DNA of 33,968 nt from Bryobacter sp. Lineage in GTDB: Bacteria; Acidobacteriota; Terriglobia; Bryobacterales; Bryobacteraceae. Shown here piece after piece: positions 8,767-16,393 of the stretch; position 1 is the first letter of the stretch, and each line of letters opens with the position of its first letter. The translations under genes and the position numbers were made by a program. Under the pieces are notes generated by a model. That model did not search any database. It was not told where the DNA came from and saw nothing but the letters and a program-made list of their open reading frames with translations. The DNA lies in NCBI GenBank assembly GCA_025356215.1, contig JANXUM010000081.1:1-33968 (forward strand), written 5' to 3'.

Positions 8767-9939
8767 TTAGCCCATACACAGCTTCTTCATCCGCGAAGCC
8801 GCCTCGGCAAGGTTTTCACGGCTGTTTGCGTAGCTGAATCGCAGGTAGCCCTCGCCATATTCGCCAAAGGCGGTGCCGGCCAGTGCCGCGACGCCCGCTT
8901 CGTTCAGGAGCCGATCTGCGAGCTCTTCGCTGCGCATCCCGGTGCCGGTAATGTTGGGAAAGGCGTAAAAGGCTCCATTCGGGATCCGGCATTTGACGCC
9001 GGGGATGTCATTCAAGAGCCCGACAAACAAGCTCCTGCGCTCGCGGAACTCAGCCATCATTGCGTCCACCGGTGCCTGGTCGCCGCGCAAGGCCTCAAGC
9101 CCGGCGCGTTGCACCATGCTTGCCGTACAACTGACGGCGTTCACCAAGAGCTTTTGCATTGCGTCCACGAGCCAGGCGGGCATCACGCCGTAGCCTAGTC
9201 TCCAGCCCGTCATGGCGTAGGTTTTGGAGAAGCCGTCGAGCAGGATTGTGCGCTCCTTCATGCCGGGCTCGCTCAGCACCGAGCGAGGTGCGTCGTCGAA
9301 ATACATGCGTGAGTAGATCTCGTCGGAGAAGACGTAGAAATCGTGCTCGACGGCTAGCCGCGCAATCTCGCGAATGTCTTCGGGAGGGATCACGCCCCCG
9401 GTGGGATTGGCCGGCGAATTCAGGATCAGGAGTTTAGTGCGCGGCGTGATGCTGTCACGTAGCCTTTGCATGTCGAAGCTGAAATCGTTGGCCTCGACAA
9501 GCGGGATTGAGATCGGTGTCGCTCCGGCGAAGCGCACGGCGCTAGCGTAGGTGGGAAAACTCGGATTCGGCAAGATCACCTCGTCCCCGGCCTCGACCAG
9601 GGCGAGGATCGGGAAGAAGATCATGGGCTTGCCGCCGGGTACCACACAGACTTCAGAGGCGTCAATGGAGACGCCCCGAGTGGCTGAAATATGCGCCGCG
9701 ATCGCATTGCGGAAATCCTCGTAGCCCATCGTCGGGCCGTAGTGGGTCCAGCCGTCGTCCAAGGCTTTCTTGCCCGCTTCAATCACATTTGCCGGGGTGT
9801 CGAAATCAGGCTCTCCAATCTCAAGGTGGATGATGTGTTTGCCTTGAGCTTCGAGGGCGCGCGCCTTTTGGAGGACGGAGAAGGCACCCTCAAGCTGCAA
9901 GGCGTCGATCCGCGAGGCGGCCTTCACTTGGCTCCCCAT
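8767..9939 (-). CDS. PLP-dependent class I aminotransferase (aspartate aminotransferase-like)
   Basis: Fold-type I aminotransferase of 390 residues, cytoplasmic. The Schiff-base lysine is Lys239 in DGFSKTYAMTGWRLGY. Other family marks are IGEPDFDTP, the cofactor-phosphate region, NSPANPTGG (residues 174-182) and SDEIYSRMYFD. The C-terminal substrate arginine is in YLRFSYANS. This pattern fits the broad aspartate/aromatic subgroup Ib, and the exact amino donor cannot be read from sequence. Its start overlaps the end of the OB-fold gene by 16 bp, so it belongs to the thiolase operon. That may mean it serves a CoA-linked or amino-acid-derived pathway rather than general nitrogen metabolism, but this is inference. 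Confidence 0.9.
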   Translation of the reverse strand: MGSQVKAASRIDALQLEGAFSVLQKARALEAQGKHIIHLEIGEPDFDTPANVIEAGKKALDDGWTHYGPTMGYEDFRNAIAAHISATRGVSIDASEVCVVPGGKPMIFFPILALVEAGDEVILPNPSFPTYASAVRFAGATPISIPLVEANDFSFDMQRLRDSITPRTKLLILNSPANPTGGVIPPEDIREIARLAVEHDFYVFSDEIYSRMYFDDAPRSVLSEPGMKERTILLDGFSKTYAMTGWRLGYGVMPAWLVDAMQKLLVNAVSCTASMVQRAGLEALRGDQAPVDAMMAEFRERRSLFVGLLNDIPGVKCRIPNGAFYAFPNITGTGMRSEELADRLLNEAGVAALAGTAFGEYGEGYLRFSYANSRENLAEAASRMKKLCMG

Positions 9940-10118
9940 AGGCCAGCGGCATTCTTCTCCACGCGGTCGCCGATGGCGACCCGAGCACCGGAGATTCTGA
10001 CCATTTCGCGGCTGTGATCTTCGAATTCAACGATGGCGATCTGGTAAGGTGCCTCGGCGGCAAAGCGCTCTGGCGCGGAATGAATCACCGTCTCTGTGTA
10101 AACGATTGCGTGTTGCAT
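9924..10118 (-). CDS. Stand-alone OB-fold protein, DUF35-type thiolase partner (no zinc ribbon)
   Basis: A 64-residue protein. Its core, VYTETVIHSAPERFAAEAPY followed by QIAIVEFEDH and RISGARVAIGDRVEKN, resembles the OB-fold half of DUF35/Zn-ribbon acyl-CoA-associated proteins. Those normally have an N-terminal CxxC...CxxC rubredoxin-like ribbon of about 40 residues; here there is no cysteine at all. In archaea, DUF35 proteins bridge or stabilise thiolases and shuttle acyl-CoA intermediates. Position supports such a role: the ATG at 10118 is three bases past the thiolase stop, and its end overlaps the aminotransferase start. The track's start is a TTG one codon earlier. The family call rests on remembered pattern similarity. 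Confidence 0.65.
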   Translation of the reverse strand: MQHAIVYTETVIHSAPERFAAEAPYQIAIVEFEDHSREMVRISGARVAIGDRVEKNAAGLWGAK

Positions 10119-10121
10119 CAA

Positions 10122-11261
10122 TTAGACCTTCTTGAGGATTGTAACCACGCTGGTGGCTCCGCTGCCGCCCAGATTCTGGGCGAGGGCGTGGTTGGCGCGG
10201 GAGACCTGCCGCGCACCGGCCGACCCGCGCATCTGGATCACGAGATCGCAGAGCTGCGCGACGCCGGTTGCGCCGATGGGATGACCTTTAGCCTTCAGGC
10301 CGCCGGAGGTGTTGACGGGTAGCGCTCCGCCGATCGCGGTGGCTCCACTGGCGACCCATGGCCCGCTCTCGCCAGGCTCGATGAAGCCGAGGTCCTCCAT
10401 CGCGATGAGTTCGGCGATGGTGAAACAGTCGTGGACCTCGGCGAGGTCGATGTCCTTTGGGCCCATGCCAGCTTGAGCATAGGCGCGGGCCGCGGCGGCG
10501 CGAGTGGCCGAGAAGGTGGTGATGTCAGTCTTATCAGCCAGCGCGACGGGGCCTGAAGCTTGGGCAGCGGCTGCCACCGCGATGGGCGAGGGGGCCGCCG
10601 TGATCAGAATAGCGGCCGCGCCGTCGCTGACCAATGAACAGTCGTAAATGGTAAGAGGATCGGCGACGGGCTTGCCGCCGAGGGCCTGCTCGAGGCTGAT
10701 TACTTTTTTCATGTGTGCCTGCGGATTGAGGCTTGCGTTGTAGTGATTCTTGACGGCCACGGCCGCCAATTGCTCTCGCGTCGTACCGTATTGGTGCATG
10801 TGACGCCGGGCGACCATTGCGAAGATTCCCGGGAAAGTGGCGCCGACGCTGGATTCAGTCAGGGCGTCGCCTGCGCCGGCCAGAATGTCGGTCACCTTGG
10901 CGGTGTTTTGCGAGGTCATCTTTTCTACGCCGCAGACGAGCACAGTCTCGTAGAGCCCGCTGGCAACGGCTTGCCACGCGTGGAAGAAGGCGCTGCCGCC
11001 GGAGGCGCAGGCGGCCTCAAAGCGGGTGGCGGGGACGCCGGCGATGCCCGCCGCGCCCGCCACGTAGGGTGCCAAGTGGTTCTGATTGGTGAACGAAGGG
11101 CCGTCGAAATTTCCGAGGTAGAAAGCCTCAACATCGGCCGGAGTCCGTCCGGCGTCGGCCAGACAAGCCGCGATGGATTCGACCGCCATATCCCTGAGCC
11201 CCCGGTCTGGAAATGCGCCGAACGCCGTCTTTCCGATTCCGCCGACGTAGACGCTTCTCAT
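10122..11261 (-). CDS. Thiolase, SCP-x / acetyl-CoA acetyltransferase type
   Basis: A 379-residue thiolase-fold enzyme acting on acyl-CoA. The nucleophilic cysteine is Cys85 in FEAACASGGSAF, and the catalytic His is His327 in KGHPIGATG. It has AEVHDCFTIAEL, typical of the SCP2/SCP-x thiolase branch. The second active-site Cys of classical biosynthetic thiolases (CxG) is replaced by NLGG in ALAQNLGGSG, also usual for this branch. Direction (condensation or cleavage) and chain length cannot be told. I start at the ATG at 11261 (MRSVYVGGIGKTAFG), where homology begins; the track's extra 28 residues run into the divergent ECF promoter region. It heads a minus-strand operon with the OB-fold protein and an aminotransferase. 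Confidence 0.9.
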   Translation of the reverse strand: MRSVYVGGIGKTAFGAFPDRGLRDMAVESIAACLADAGRTPADVEAFYLGNFDGPSFTNQNHLAPYVAGAAGIAGVPATRFEAACASGGSAFFHAWQAVASGLYETVLVCGVEKMTSQNTAKVTDILAGAGDALTESSVGATFPGIFAMVARRHMHQYGTTREQLAAVAVKNHYNASLNPQAHMKKVISLEQALGGKPVADPLTIYDCSLVSDGAAAILITAAPSPIAVAAAAQASGPVALADKTDITTFSATRAAAARAYAQAGMGPKDIDLAEVHDCFTIAELIAMEDLGFIEPGESGPWVASGATAIGGALPVNTSGGLKAKGHPIGATGVAQLCDLVIQMRGSAGARQVSRANHALAQNLGGSGATSVVTILKKV

Positions 11262-11329
11262 ATAATTCAATCGTAGACCCGTTTGAGGTTTTGCACGATT
11301 TTGACCCCCGCATCGTCTGTCTCTTGTAG

Positions 11330-11923
11330 ATGAAGCTTGCGGCAACGGAATTTACAGAACGGCAACTCATGTCGGCACCTTCCGCTCCCAATTCGACTCC
11401 GACTCCGTCCGAACGGGAAATACAGGACCGCTTTGTCCGCGACAATCTTCGCCGTGTCTTCTCTATTATTTATCGAATCGTTGGCAATGTAGCCGACGCG
11501 CAGGACCTGACACAGGAAACGTTCATCAAGGCGCTGCAGCGCAAAGATCAATTGAAAGACGCGCAGAAGAGTGCTCAGTGGCTGGGACGGGTTGCCAGCA
11601 ATACCGCTATCGATTTCCTACGCCGCAAGGGCCGGGTAAACTTTACGGAAATCGATTCACTAGCTGAGCCGTTGCCCGATCCGGTGAACCGCCGGGCCGA
11701 TGTTGAGATGTTGCGCAGCGAAGAAGCCGGGCGTCTGGACCGATGCCTTGGCACGCTGAGCGTGCGCGAGCGCACCGCCTTGGTGTTGCGCGACGTTGAG
11801 GACATGCCAGCCCATGAAGTGGCCAAGGTGCTGGGTTGTTCGCCGGCAACGGTCCGCTCGCATATCGCCAATGCCCGCACGAAATTTCGCGCCGCATTTG
11901 CGATGGGAAAGGAGGCGTTGTGA
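11330..11923 (+). CDS. ECF-type RNA polymerase sigma factor
   Basis: Extracytoplasmic-function sigma70 family protein, 197 residues from the ATG at 11330. An ATG at 11369 (MSAPSAPNS) is an equally plausible start, because the first conserved segment begins only at EIQDRFVRDNLRRVFS. Region 2 includes IVGNVADAQDLTQETFIKAL and the DNA-melting segment WLGRVASNTAIDFLRRKGR. Region 4 has LSVRERTALVLRDVEDMP followed by the helix-turn-helix EVAKVLGCSPATVRSHIANA. Its stop overlaps the GTG of a zinc anti-sigma gene, so the pair should form a signal-responsive switch. It is divergent from the thiolase operon with 68 bp between the starts. Its targets are unknown, though autoregulation is common for such pairs. 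Confidence 0.94.
   Translation: MKLAATEFTERQLMSAPSAPNSTPTPSEREIQDRFVRDNLRRVFSIIYRIVGNVADAQDLTQETFIKALQRKDQLKDAQKSAQWLGRVASNTAIDFLRRKGRVNFTEIDSLAEPLPDPVNRRADVEMLRSEEAGRLDRCLGTLSVRERTALVLRDVEDMPAHEVAKVLGCSPATVRSHIANARTKFRAAFAMGKEAL
11911..11915 (+). promoter_or_regulatory. Strong Shine-Dalgarno setting the anti-sigma start
   Basis: GGAGG, within AAAGGAGG in the last codons of the sigma gene, is followed by four bases and then GTG at 11920. This fixes the anti-sigma start at that GTG rather than the track's ATG at 11836, which lies inside the sigma region 4 code. Confidence 0.8.
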
Positions 11924-12546
11924 AGCAATTCAGGTTGAACGAGCATCTGAGCGCGCGGGAAGCCGCTCTTGCCTCCAGCGGGGATTTACCCGTCGTAGGT
12001 CGATTGCTCACCCGCGCCCATTGCATTTTGTGTGTGGAATGCGCCGCCAACGTGGCGGCCTACAAAGAGGACCATGCGCGAGTTCGTGCAATCGTTCCCG
12101 ACTTTGAGCTTCCGCGCGCAATGAATTGGAATGCGCTGGAACGCGAGATGTTTGCGAATATCCGTTTGGGCGCGGACATCAACGAGATTGGCGAGAGTTA
12201 CGAGTCTGTCCAAGCCAGCCCGCACCTGAGTTGGCGCGCTGCCATCGCCATCGGTGCCATGGTTGCGACGGTGATGACGGGGTGGTTCCTGGCTGGGCCA
12301 CGCGGCAATTCGTACATGCAGATGAATCAGCCACCGGCGCCGATCGCGCAAGTGCGGAGTGGCTCAATGCTCCTTAAGGGAGACCAGGGCGGCGTCGGCG
12401 TGGAAAGTCGCGGATCGGGATTCATCCTGCGCGGACCGGCATCGCAGCCATCCCGTGTTGAGGTGAGCTTGGAAGGCAGCGTTCGCCGGTCGTCCGTGGA
12501 CAACGAATCGGGACAAATCACAGTGAGCCAGATCTATGTGGATTAG
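11920..12546 (+). CDS. Membrane-anchored zinc anti-sigma factor
   Basis: Predicted to hold the upstream ECF sigma factor at the membrane until a signal arrives. From GTG 11920 it has 208 residues. The N-terminal cytoplasmic part contains the HX3CX2C zinc anti-sigma motif exactly (His34, Cys38, Cys41 in AHCILCVEC). One transmembrane helix follows at about 106-125 (RAAIAIGAMVATVMTGWFLA). An exported tail of about 80 residues is rich in Gly, Ser and Val (LKGDQGGVGVESRGSGF, LEGSVRRSS). The ZAS motif next to an ECF gene is strong evidence for the role; the signal sensed by the tail is unknown. The gene overlaps the sigma stop by 4 bases and the next gene by 11 bases. Confidence 0.88.
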   Translation: MKQFRLNEHLSAREAALASSGDLPVVGRLLTRAHCILCVECAANVAAYKEDHARVRAIVPDFELPRAMNWNALEREMFANIRLGADINEIGESYESVQASPHLSWRAAIAIGAMVATVMTGWFLAGPRGNSYMQMNQPPAPIAQVRSGSMLLKGDQGGVGVESRGSGFILRGPASQPSRVEVSLEGSVRRSSVDNESGQITVSQIYVD

Positions 12547-13633
12547 GGGGTTATTGACGGCTTCGCTGGGCATGGCCGCGCTAAGCGCGCAGGACAGCCT
12601 GCGGGTGAACTTTCCGCCCGATGCGCCGGTGGCTGTGATCAGTTCCAACTGGGGCGAATCCCGGGCGGCGGCACGTGGCGGCGCGCTTGTGGTTGATCTG
12701 CGAACCACGTTGAAACTCAAGAACAGCTCTCGACTCCGGTTGCGCGGGATCAGCCTGCAGGTAGCGTCGCAAGAAGTGGCCGCCGGGGGCAGAGCCAGTG
12801 TGTCCGTTCCCAGTCTCGATGTTTACCCGGGTCAAGAGTTTCCGGTTAAGATCGACCTGCGCCTGCTGCAGCCGAATGCCGCTGCGGGTGCCGCCGTTGT
12901 GCAGGTGCAATTGGACGGCGTGCTGTTTGAAGACCTTTCGTTCTTTGGCCCCAACCGCCTGGGCAGTCGGCGCCAGTTGATCGCCTGGGAGCTGGAAGCC
13001 CGGCGCGACCGCCAACACCTGAAGCAGATTCTCGCCAAAGGGGGCGAAGACGGATTGCGACGATCCGTCCTGGAAATTCTGGCGCAGGACCAAGCCCGTC
13101 CCAAGCTGGATGTCCGCTTAGCGCGCGCCCCGGCTAGTTTCCCGAACGAGCACCAGATTGAAGTTGCCTTCCTGCGCCAAGCCGATCTGCCGGTGCAAGC
13201 GATGGGGGGCGTAGTGATGGCAAGCGGAAATGAACTCCGCATCCCGAAGCTCTACTTTGAGAATCGCGATAAGCGCGAAGTGCGTTCGATCGAATTGGGT
13301 TTGCTTGTTCGCGACGCCGAGGGGCGTGAGTTCTCAGCCGGGTCGCTGCCGGCGCCGCTGTCGATGAAATCCAACGCGGCGGGCAGCGTTCAGCCCACGG
13401 CCAGCCTGCAGCTAAACCGCGCCCAAGGCCTTCCGCTCAGGGTGGAAAGTGTCAGCGGCTTTGTGCAGCAGGTGGAATTCACTAACGGCGATGTTTGGGT
13501 GCCGCCGAATTCTTTCCGTGACGAAGCGCGCTTGCTGAAGCTGGTGCCCGGCAGCGTTGAGGAGCAGCGGCTGAGTGATATTTACCGTCGGCGCGGGATG
13601 GCCGCGCTGCTTGAAGAGCTCCACAAACCATGA
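12536..13633 (+). CDS. Secreted protein with two beta-rich modules, ECF-linked, function unknown
   Basis: A 365-residue protein with a signal peptide (MWIRGLLTASLGMAALSAQ). I recognise no named family. Two stretches look related: one near residues 50-120 (LKNSSRLRLRGISLQV... and SVPSLDVYPGQEFPVKIDL), and one near 230-310 (FENRDKREVRSIELGLLVRD... and PTASLQLNRAQGLPLRV). Both are hydrophobic-alternating and likely beta sandwiches. A charged, probably helical linker between them includes WELEARRDRQHLKQILAKGG. It overlaps the anti-sigma gene by 11 bases and the following 75-aa ORF by ATGA, so it is produced with the ECF pair. It could be the exported partner that senses or transmits the signal, but that is inference from position only. 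Confidence 0.75.
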   Translation: MWIRGLLTASLGMAALSAQDSLRVNFPPDAPVAVISSNWGESRAAARGGALVVDLRTTLKLKNSSRLRLRGISLQVASQEVAAGGRASVSVPSLDVYPGQEFPVKIDLRLLQPNAAAGAAVVQVQLDGVLFEDLSFFGPNRLGSRRQLIAWELEARRDRQHLKQILAKGGEDGLRRSVLEILAQDQARPKLDVRLARAPASFPNEHQIEVAFLRQADLPVQAMGGVVMASGNELRIPKLYFENRDKREVRSIELGLLVRDAEGREFSAGSLPAPLSMKSNAAGSVQPTASLQLNRAQGLPLRVESVSGFVQQVEFTNGDVWVPPNSFRDEARLLKLVPGSVEEQRLSDIYRRRGMAALLEELHKP

Positions 13634-13857
13634 CGCTTGCCGATGCGCTGGGGCATGCCCCGGAAGAGCTTTCACCCAAGTTACGGTCGCTGGTTGACGG
13701 GTATTGGGTGGGTCTGGAGTTGTACGATATTCATCGGCTGCCACTGCGAAAAATCGCGGCCATCGGGGAATCGGCCGCCGCAGTTTTTAGCTCACTCGGC
13801 GCCAAAGGGCTGGACCCCACGCACTTTGAAGCCGTTCAGATGCACGGCCAGTTCTGA
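13630..13857 (+). CDS. Small cytoplasmic protein of unknown function
   Basis: A 75-residue ORF whose ATG lies in an ATGA overlap with the preceding secreted protein, which argues for translational coupling and against a chance ORF. It has no signal peptide or membrane span. The sequence (LADALGHAPEELSPKLRSLV, VGLELYDIHRLPLRKIAAIG) looks like a small folded helical domain. The overlapping frame 13637-14680 also reads through here but has no recognisable sequence before about 13877. It ends 19 bp before the TtcA-like start. I cannot assign a function. Confidence 0.6.
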   Translation: MTLADALGHAPEELSPKLRSLVDGYWVGLELYDIHRLPLRKIAAIGESAAAVFSSLGAKGLDPTHFEAVQMHGQF

Positions 13858-13876
13858 AGTCGCGGATAATGGATGT

Positions 13877-14680
13877 TTGGACCTTGAAAAAACGCTTCTC
13901 CGCAAAGTAGGAGAAGCCGTAACAAAATTCCGGATGATCCGCGAAGGCGACCGGGTGGCCGTCGGTGTGTCGGGGGGCAAAGACTCGGTTACGCTGCTTG
14001 AGGCCTTGCTTGCATTGCAGCGGCGCGCACCGATCCAGTTCTCGGTATGCGCTTTCACGATTGAGCAGGGCAAGTTTCTGGCGCCGATCCTTCCTTATGG
14101 CGAGTGGCTGAGAGCCCGCGGCATCGAGTGGCATCACTTTGAAGACCCGCCGAGTTTGCGCCTCTTGGATGAGCAGCCGGATCACGGCTGCGACCTGTGT
14201 TCGCGCTTTCGTCGTCGCGCCGTGTATGAGGTGTGCAAAGGTCTGGACGTGAATGTAATTGCGCTTGGCCACACGGCGGACGACTTTTGCGAATCGTTTC
14301 TGCGAAACGCGATGTTTACCGGCGCTCTCAGCTCTTTGCCACCAATCACGTACTCGAAGAATAAAGATTTCCGGTTGATTCGGCCCTTGGTTTATGTGCA
14401 GGAATCGTTAACGACGGAGTACGCTCGCGGCTTGGGCTGCCCGGTGATCCCTTGCGGGTGTTCTCAGAAGACGGGGACCGTGCGCCGCAGCGTGCGGGAC
14501 TTCTTTACCGAGATGGAGCAGGAGCACCCACGGCTGAAGGAGTCGATGCTCAGCGCGATGGGCAACATTAAGACGCAGCGATTGCTGGACAGCCGCTATC
14601 TTGACCCGGACGTGGACGATGAGACTGAGCCGGTTGGCACGAATGCCGCCACGCCGTTTCATATTTTCCAAGAATCGTAA
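13877..14680 (+). CDS. TtcA-like tRNA 2-thiocytidine biosynthesis protein (PP-loop ATPase)
   Basis: Adenylates a tRNA base and inserts sulfur; in TtcA this is cytidine 32, using an Fe-S cluster. The track ORF starts at 13637, but recognisable sequence starts at DLEKTLLRKVGEAVTKF. I therefore use the TTG at 13877 (267 aa); no in-frame ATG or GTG fits and the Shine-Dalgarno is weak. The PP-loop SGGKDS is at residues 32-37 in RVAVGVSGGKDSVTLLEAL. The cluster cysteines match TtcA: CDLC at 105-108 and Cys193 in CPVIPCGCSQKTG. LGHTADDFCESFLRN is the family helix. A relative of different tRNA specificity (TtuA/Ncs6 group) is less likely, because those have extra zinc fingers. It is the last gene of the ECF-led run. 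Confidence 0.85.
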   Translation: MDLEKTLLRKVGEAVTKFRMIREGDRVAVGVSGGKDSVTLLEALLALQRRAPIQFSVCAFTIEQGKFLAPILPYGEWLRARGIEWHHFEDPPSLRLLDEQPDHGCDLCSRFRRRAVYEVCKGLDVNVIALGHTADDFCESFLRNAMFTGALSSLPPITYSKNKDFRLIRPLVYVQESLTTEYARGLGCPVIPCGCSQKTGTVRRSVRDFFTEMEQEHPRLKESMLSAMGNIKTQRLLDSRYLDPDVDDETEPVGTNAATPFHIFQES

Positions 14681-14685
14681 TCGTA

Positions 14686-14702
14686 CTGTCATTTAATGAC
14701 AG
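14686..14702. promoter_or_regulatory. Perfect 17-bp palindrome, likely operator upstream of the DUF47-Pit pair
   Basis: CTGTCATT-T-AATGACAG has perfect 8-bp arms around one base. It lies in the 51-bp gap before the DUF47 gene. The AT-rich centre and minimal loop make a protein-binding site more likely than an RNA hairpin. The half-site CTGTCAT equals the half-repeat of the E. coli Pho box, but Pho boxes are direct repeats and this is inverted, so PhoB binding is only a possibility. Confidence 0.55.
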
Positions 14703-14731
14703 CGTTGTAATGAGAGACTAGGAGTCGCCTT

Positions 14732-15343
14732 ATGCGCCTCCTACCACGCGAAGAAAAGTTCTTCGATCAGTTTGAAGCTCAAGCGGCTTTGATCCTCAAG
14801 GCTTCCTCAGTGTTGGCGGAAGCTTGTCACAAGGGGCCTGAGCGGTTGGCCGCCGCAGCCGTGCGGGTAGACGAAATTGAGCGCGAAGGCGATGTGATCG
14901 TCCGCGAAATTTTCACCCGCCTCAACCAGACATTCATCACTCCGCTTGACCCTGAAGACATTCATCAGTTGGCGTCGTGCCTGGACGATTGCATCGACAT
15001 CATTGAGGACGTCGCGCACTGCCTGGACGCCTACGAAATCGCGCCGATTCCGGAGCCGATTCCGGCGTTCTGCGACTTGCTCGAAAGCTGCGCCAAGTCC
15101 CTGGCGCTGGCCTTTGCCGCTTTGAGCAATGACAAGCCAGTGCTGCAATTTTGCCATCAGGTGGATGTGCTGGAGGATCAGGCCGACACGGTTCACCGCA
15201 AGGCGGTAGCGGAGCTGTTCAAGACCGGCGACGCGATCCGTGTCATGAAGCTTAAAGAGATCCTCGACCTGCTTGAAGCCGCCACCGACGCCTGTGCCGA
15301 CGTGTGCGATGTTTTACAAACCGTCATGATCAAGAACGGTTAG
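14732..15343 (+). CDS. DUF47 / PhoU-like Pit accessory protein
   Basis: A 203-residue all-helical cytoplasmic protein of the DUF47 family, a PhoU-like fold with metal-binding E/D clusters. Such clusters appear as VDEIEREGDVIVREIF, DDCIDIIEDVAHCLDAYEI, VDVLEDQADTVHRKAV and LLEAATDACADVCDVL, an internal repeat of the two-bundle fold. Members are usually encoded directly before pit genes and are thought to regulate phosphate uptake. That is the arrangement here, with 9 bp to the Pit ATG. The ATG at 14732 follows GGAG at 14721-14724 at good spacing. The upstream palindrome at 14686 suggests its own regulation, separate from the ECF run. Confidence 0.9.
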   Translation: MRLLPREEKFFDQFEAQAALILKASSVLAEACHKGPERLAAAAVRVDEIEREGDVIVREIFTRLNQTFITPLDPEDIHQLASCLDDCIDIIEDVAHCLDAYEIAPIPEPIPAFCDLLESCAKSLALAFAALSNDKPVLQFCHQVDVLEDQADTVHRKAVAELFKTGDAIRVMKLKEILDLLEAATDACADVCDVLQTVMIKNG

Positions 15344-15352
15344 CCTCGCGCC

Positions 15353-16393
15353 ATGAGTGAGACTCTGATCCTCGTCGTTATCATCGTCGCCGTGGCGCTG
15401 GTCTTCGATTACATCAATGGGTTCCACGACGCCGCCAATTCAGTGGCAACAATCGTCGCGACACGCGTGCTGACTCCATTCCAAGCCGTGCTTTGGGCGG
15501 CATTCTTCAACTTCATCGCCGCCGTGCCGCTGTTGATTTCCGGCAATGCGAGCGTGGCTAAAACGGTTGGCTCGGGGATGGTGGAGCTGAAGTACGTTAC
15601 GCCGCTGGTGATCCTGGCCGGGTTACTGGGGGCGATCGCCTGGGACTTGATCACTTGGTGGCTGGGCTTGCCGACCAGTTCTTCGCATGCGCTCATTGGC
15701 GGCTATGCGGGCGCGGCGATGGTGCGGGTGATGATTGAAGAGGGAGTGACGAACGGGTTTAAGGCGATTGTTTTTGCCGGCTGGGCCAAGACGCTGATCT
15801 TCATCGTCGTGGCTCCGATCCTGGGGATGGCGCTGGCGTATCTGCTGATGATCATCGTTTACTGGAGCTTTCGCAAGTCCACACCGTATTCGATGGATCT
15901 GTGGTTCCGGCGGCTGCAACTGCTGTCGGCGGCTTTGTTCAGCTACGCACACGGCGCCAATGACGCGCAGAAGACGATGGGCATCATAGCCGGTGTGCTG
16001 GTGGCGGCGGGCTACCTGGATCGATTCCGAATTGACAGTTGGGTTGTGCTGGCGGCGCATACGGCGATCGCGTTGGGGACGATGACGGGGGGCTGGCGGA
16101 TTATCCGGACGATGGGATCGAGATTGACGCGTTTGAAGCCGCGCGGCGGCTTTTGCGCGGAGACGGCCGGGGCGATGGCGATTCTGTTTCCAACTTACCT
16201 TGGCATTCCAGTTTCGACGACTCATGTAATCACCGGCGCCATTGCGGGTGTGGGTGCGATACGCAGGCCGAAGTCCGTGCGTTGGGCGCTGGCCACCAAT
16301 ATCGTTTGGGCCTGGGTATTGACGTTGCCCGCGTCAGCCTGCGTCGCGGGGCTGTTCATGGCCCTGATTCATGTCGTCGCCGGACATTCTTAA
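15353..16393 (+). CDS. Pit-type inorganic phosphate transporter
   Basis: Inner-membrane low-affinity phosphate (metal-phosphate/proton) permease of the PiT family, 346 residues, about ten hydrophobic spans. Both PiT signature repeats are present: N-terminal DYINGFHDAANSVATIVATR and C-terminal SYAHGANDAQKTMGIIAG. The GLPTSSSHALIGGYAGAA loop and its C-terminal partner GIPVSTTHVITGAIAGVGA mark the inverted internal duplication. It lacks the long central soluble domain of E. coli PitA, as is common in the DUF47-linked type. Co-transcription with the DUF47 gene is very likely. Sulfate permeases (CysP) share the fold, but the FHDAANS/HGANDA wording and the DUF47 neighbour favour phosphate. Confidence 0.93.
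   Translation: MSETLILVVIIVAVALVFDYINGFHDAANSVATIVATRVLTPFQAVLWAAFFNFIAAVPLLISGNASVAKTVGSGMVELKYVTPLVILAGLLGAIAWDLITWWLGLPTSSSHALIGGYAGAAMVRVMIEEGVTNGFKAIVFAGWAKTLIFIVVAPILGMALAYLLMIIVYWSFRKSTPYSMDLWFRRLQLLSAALFSYAHGANDAQKTMGIIAGVLVAAGYLDRFRIDSWVVLAAHTAIALGTMTGGWRIIRTMGSRLTRLKPRGGFCAETAGAMAILFPTYLGIPVSTTHVITGAIAGVGAIRRPKSVRWALATNIVWAWVLTLPASACVAGLFMALIHVVAGHS

Noticed and set aside
11261-11266. Perfect TATAAT hexamer pointing toward the ECF sigma gene
   Set aside because: No acceptable -35 at 16-18 bp; only TTCCGA 24 bp away. It overlaps the thiolase start codon and may be chance.
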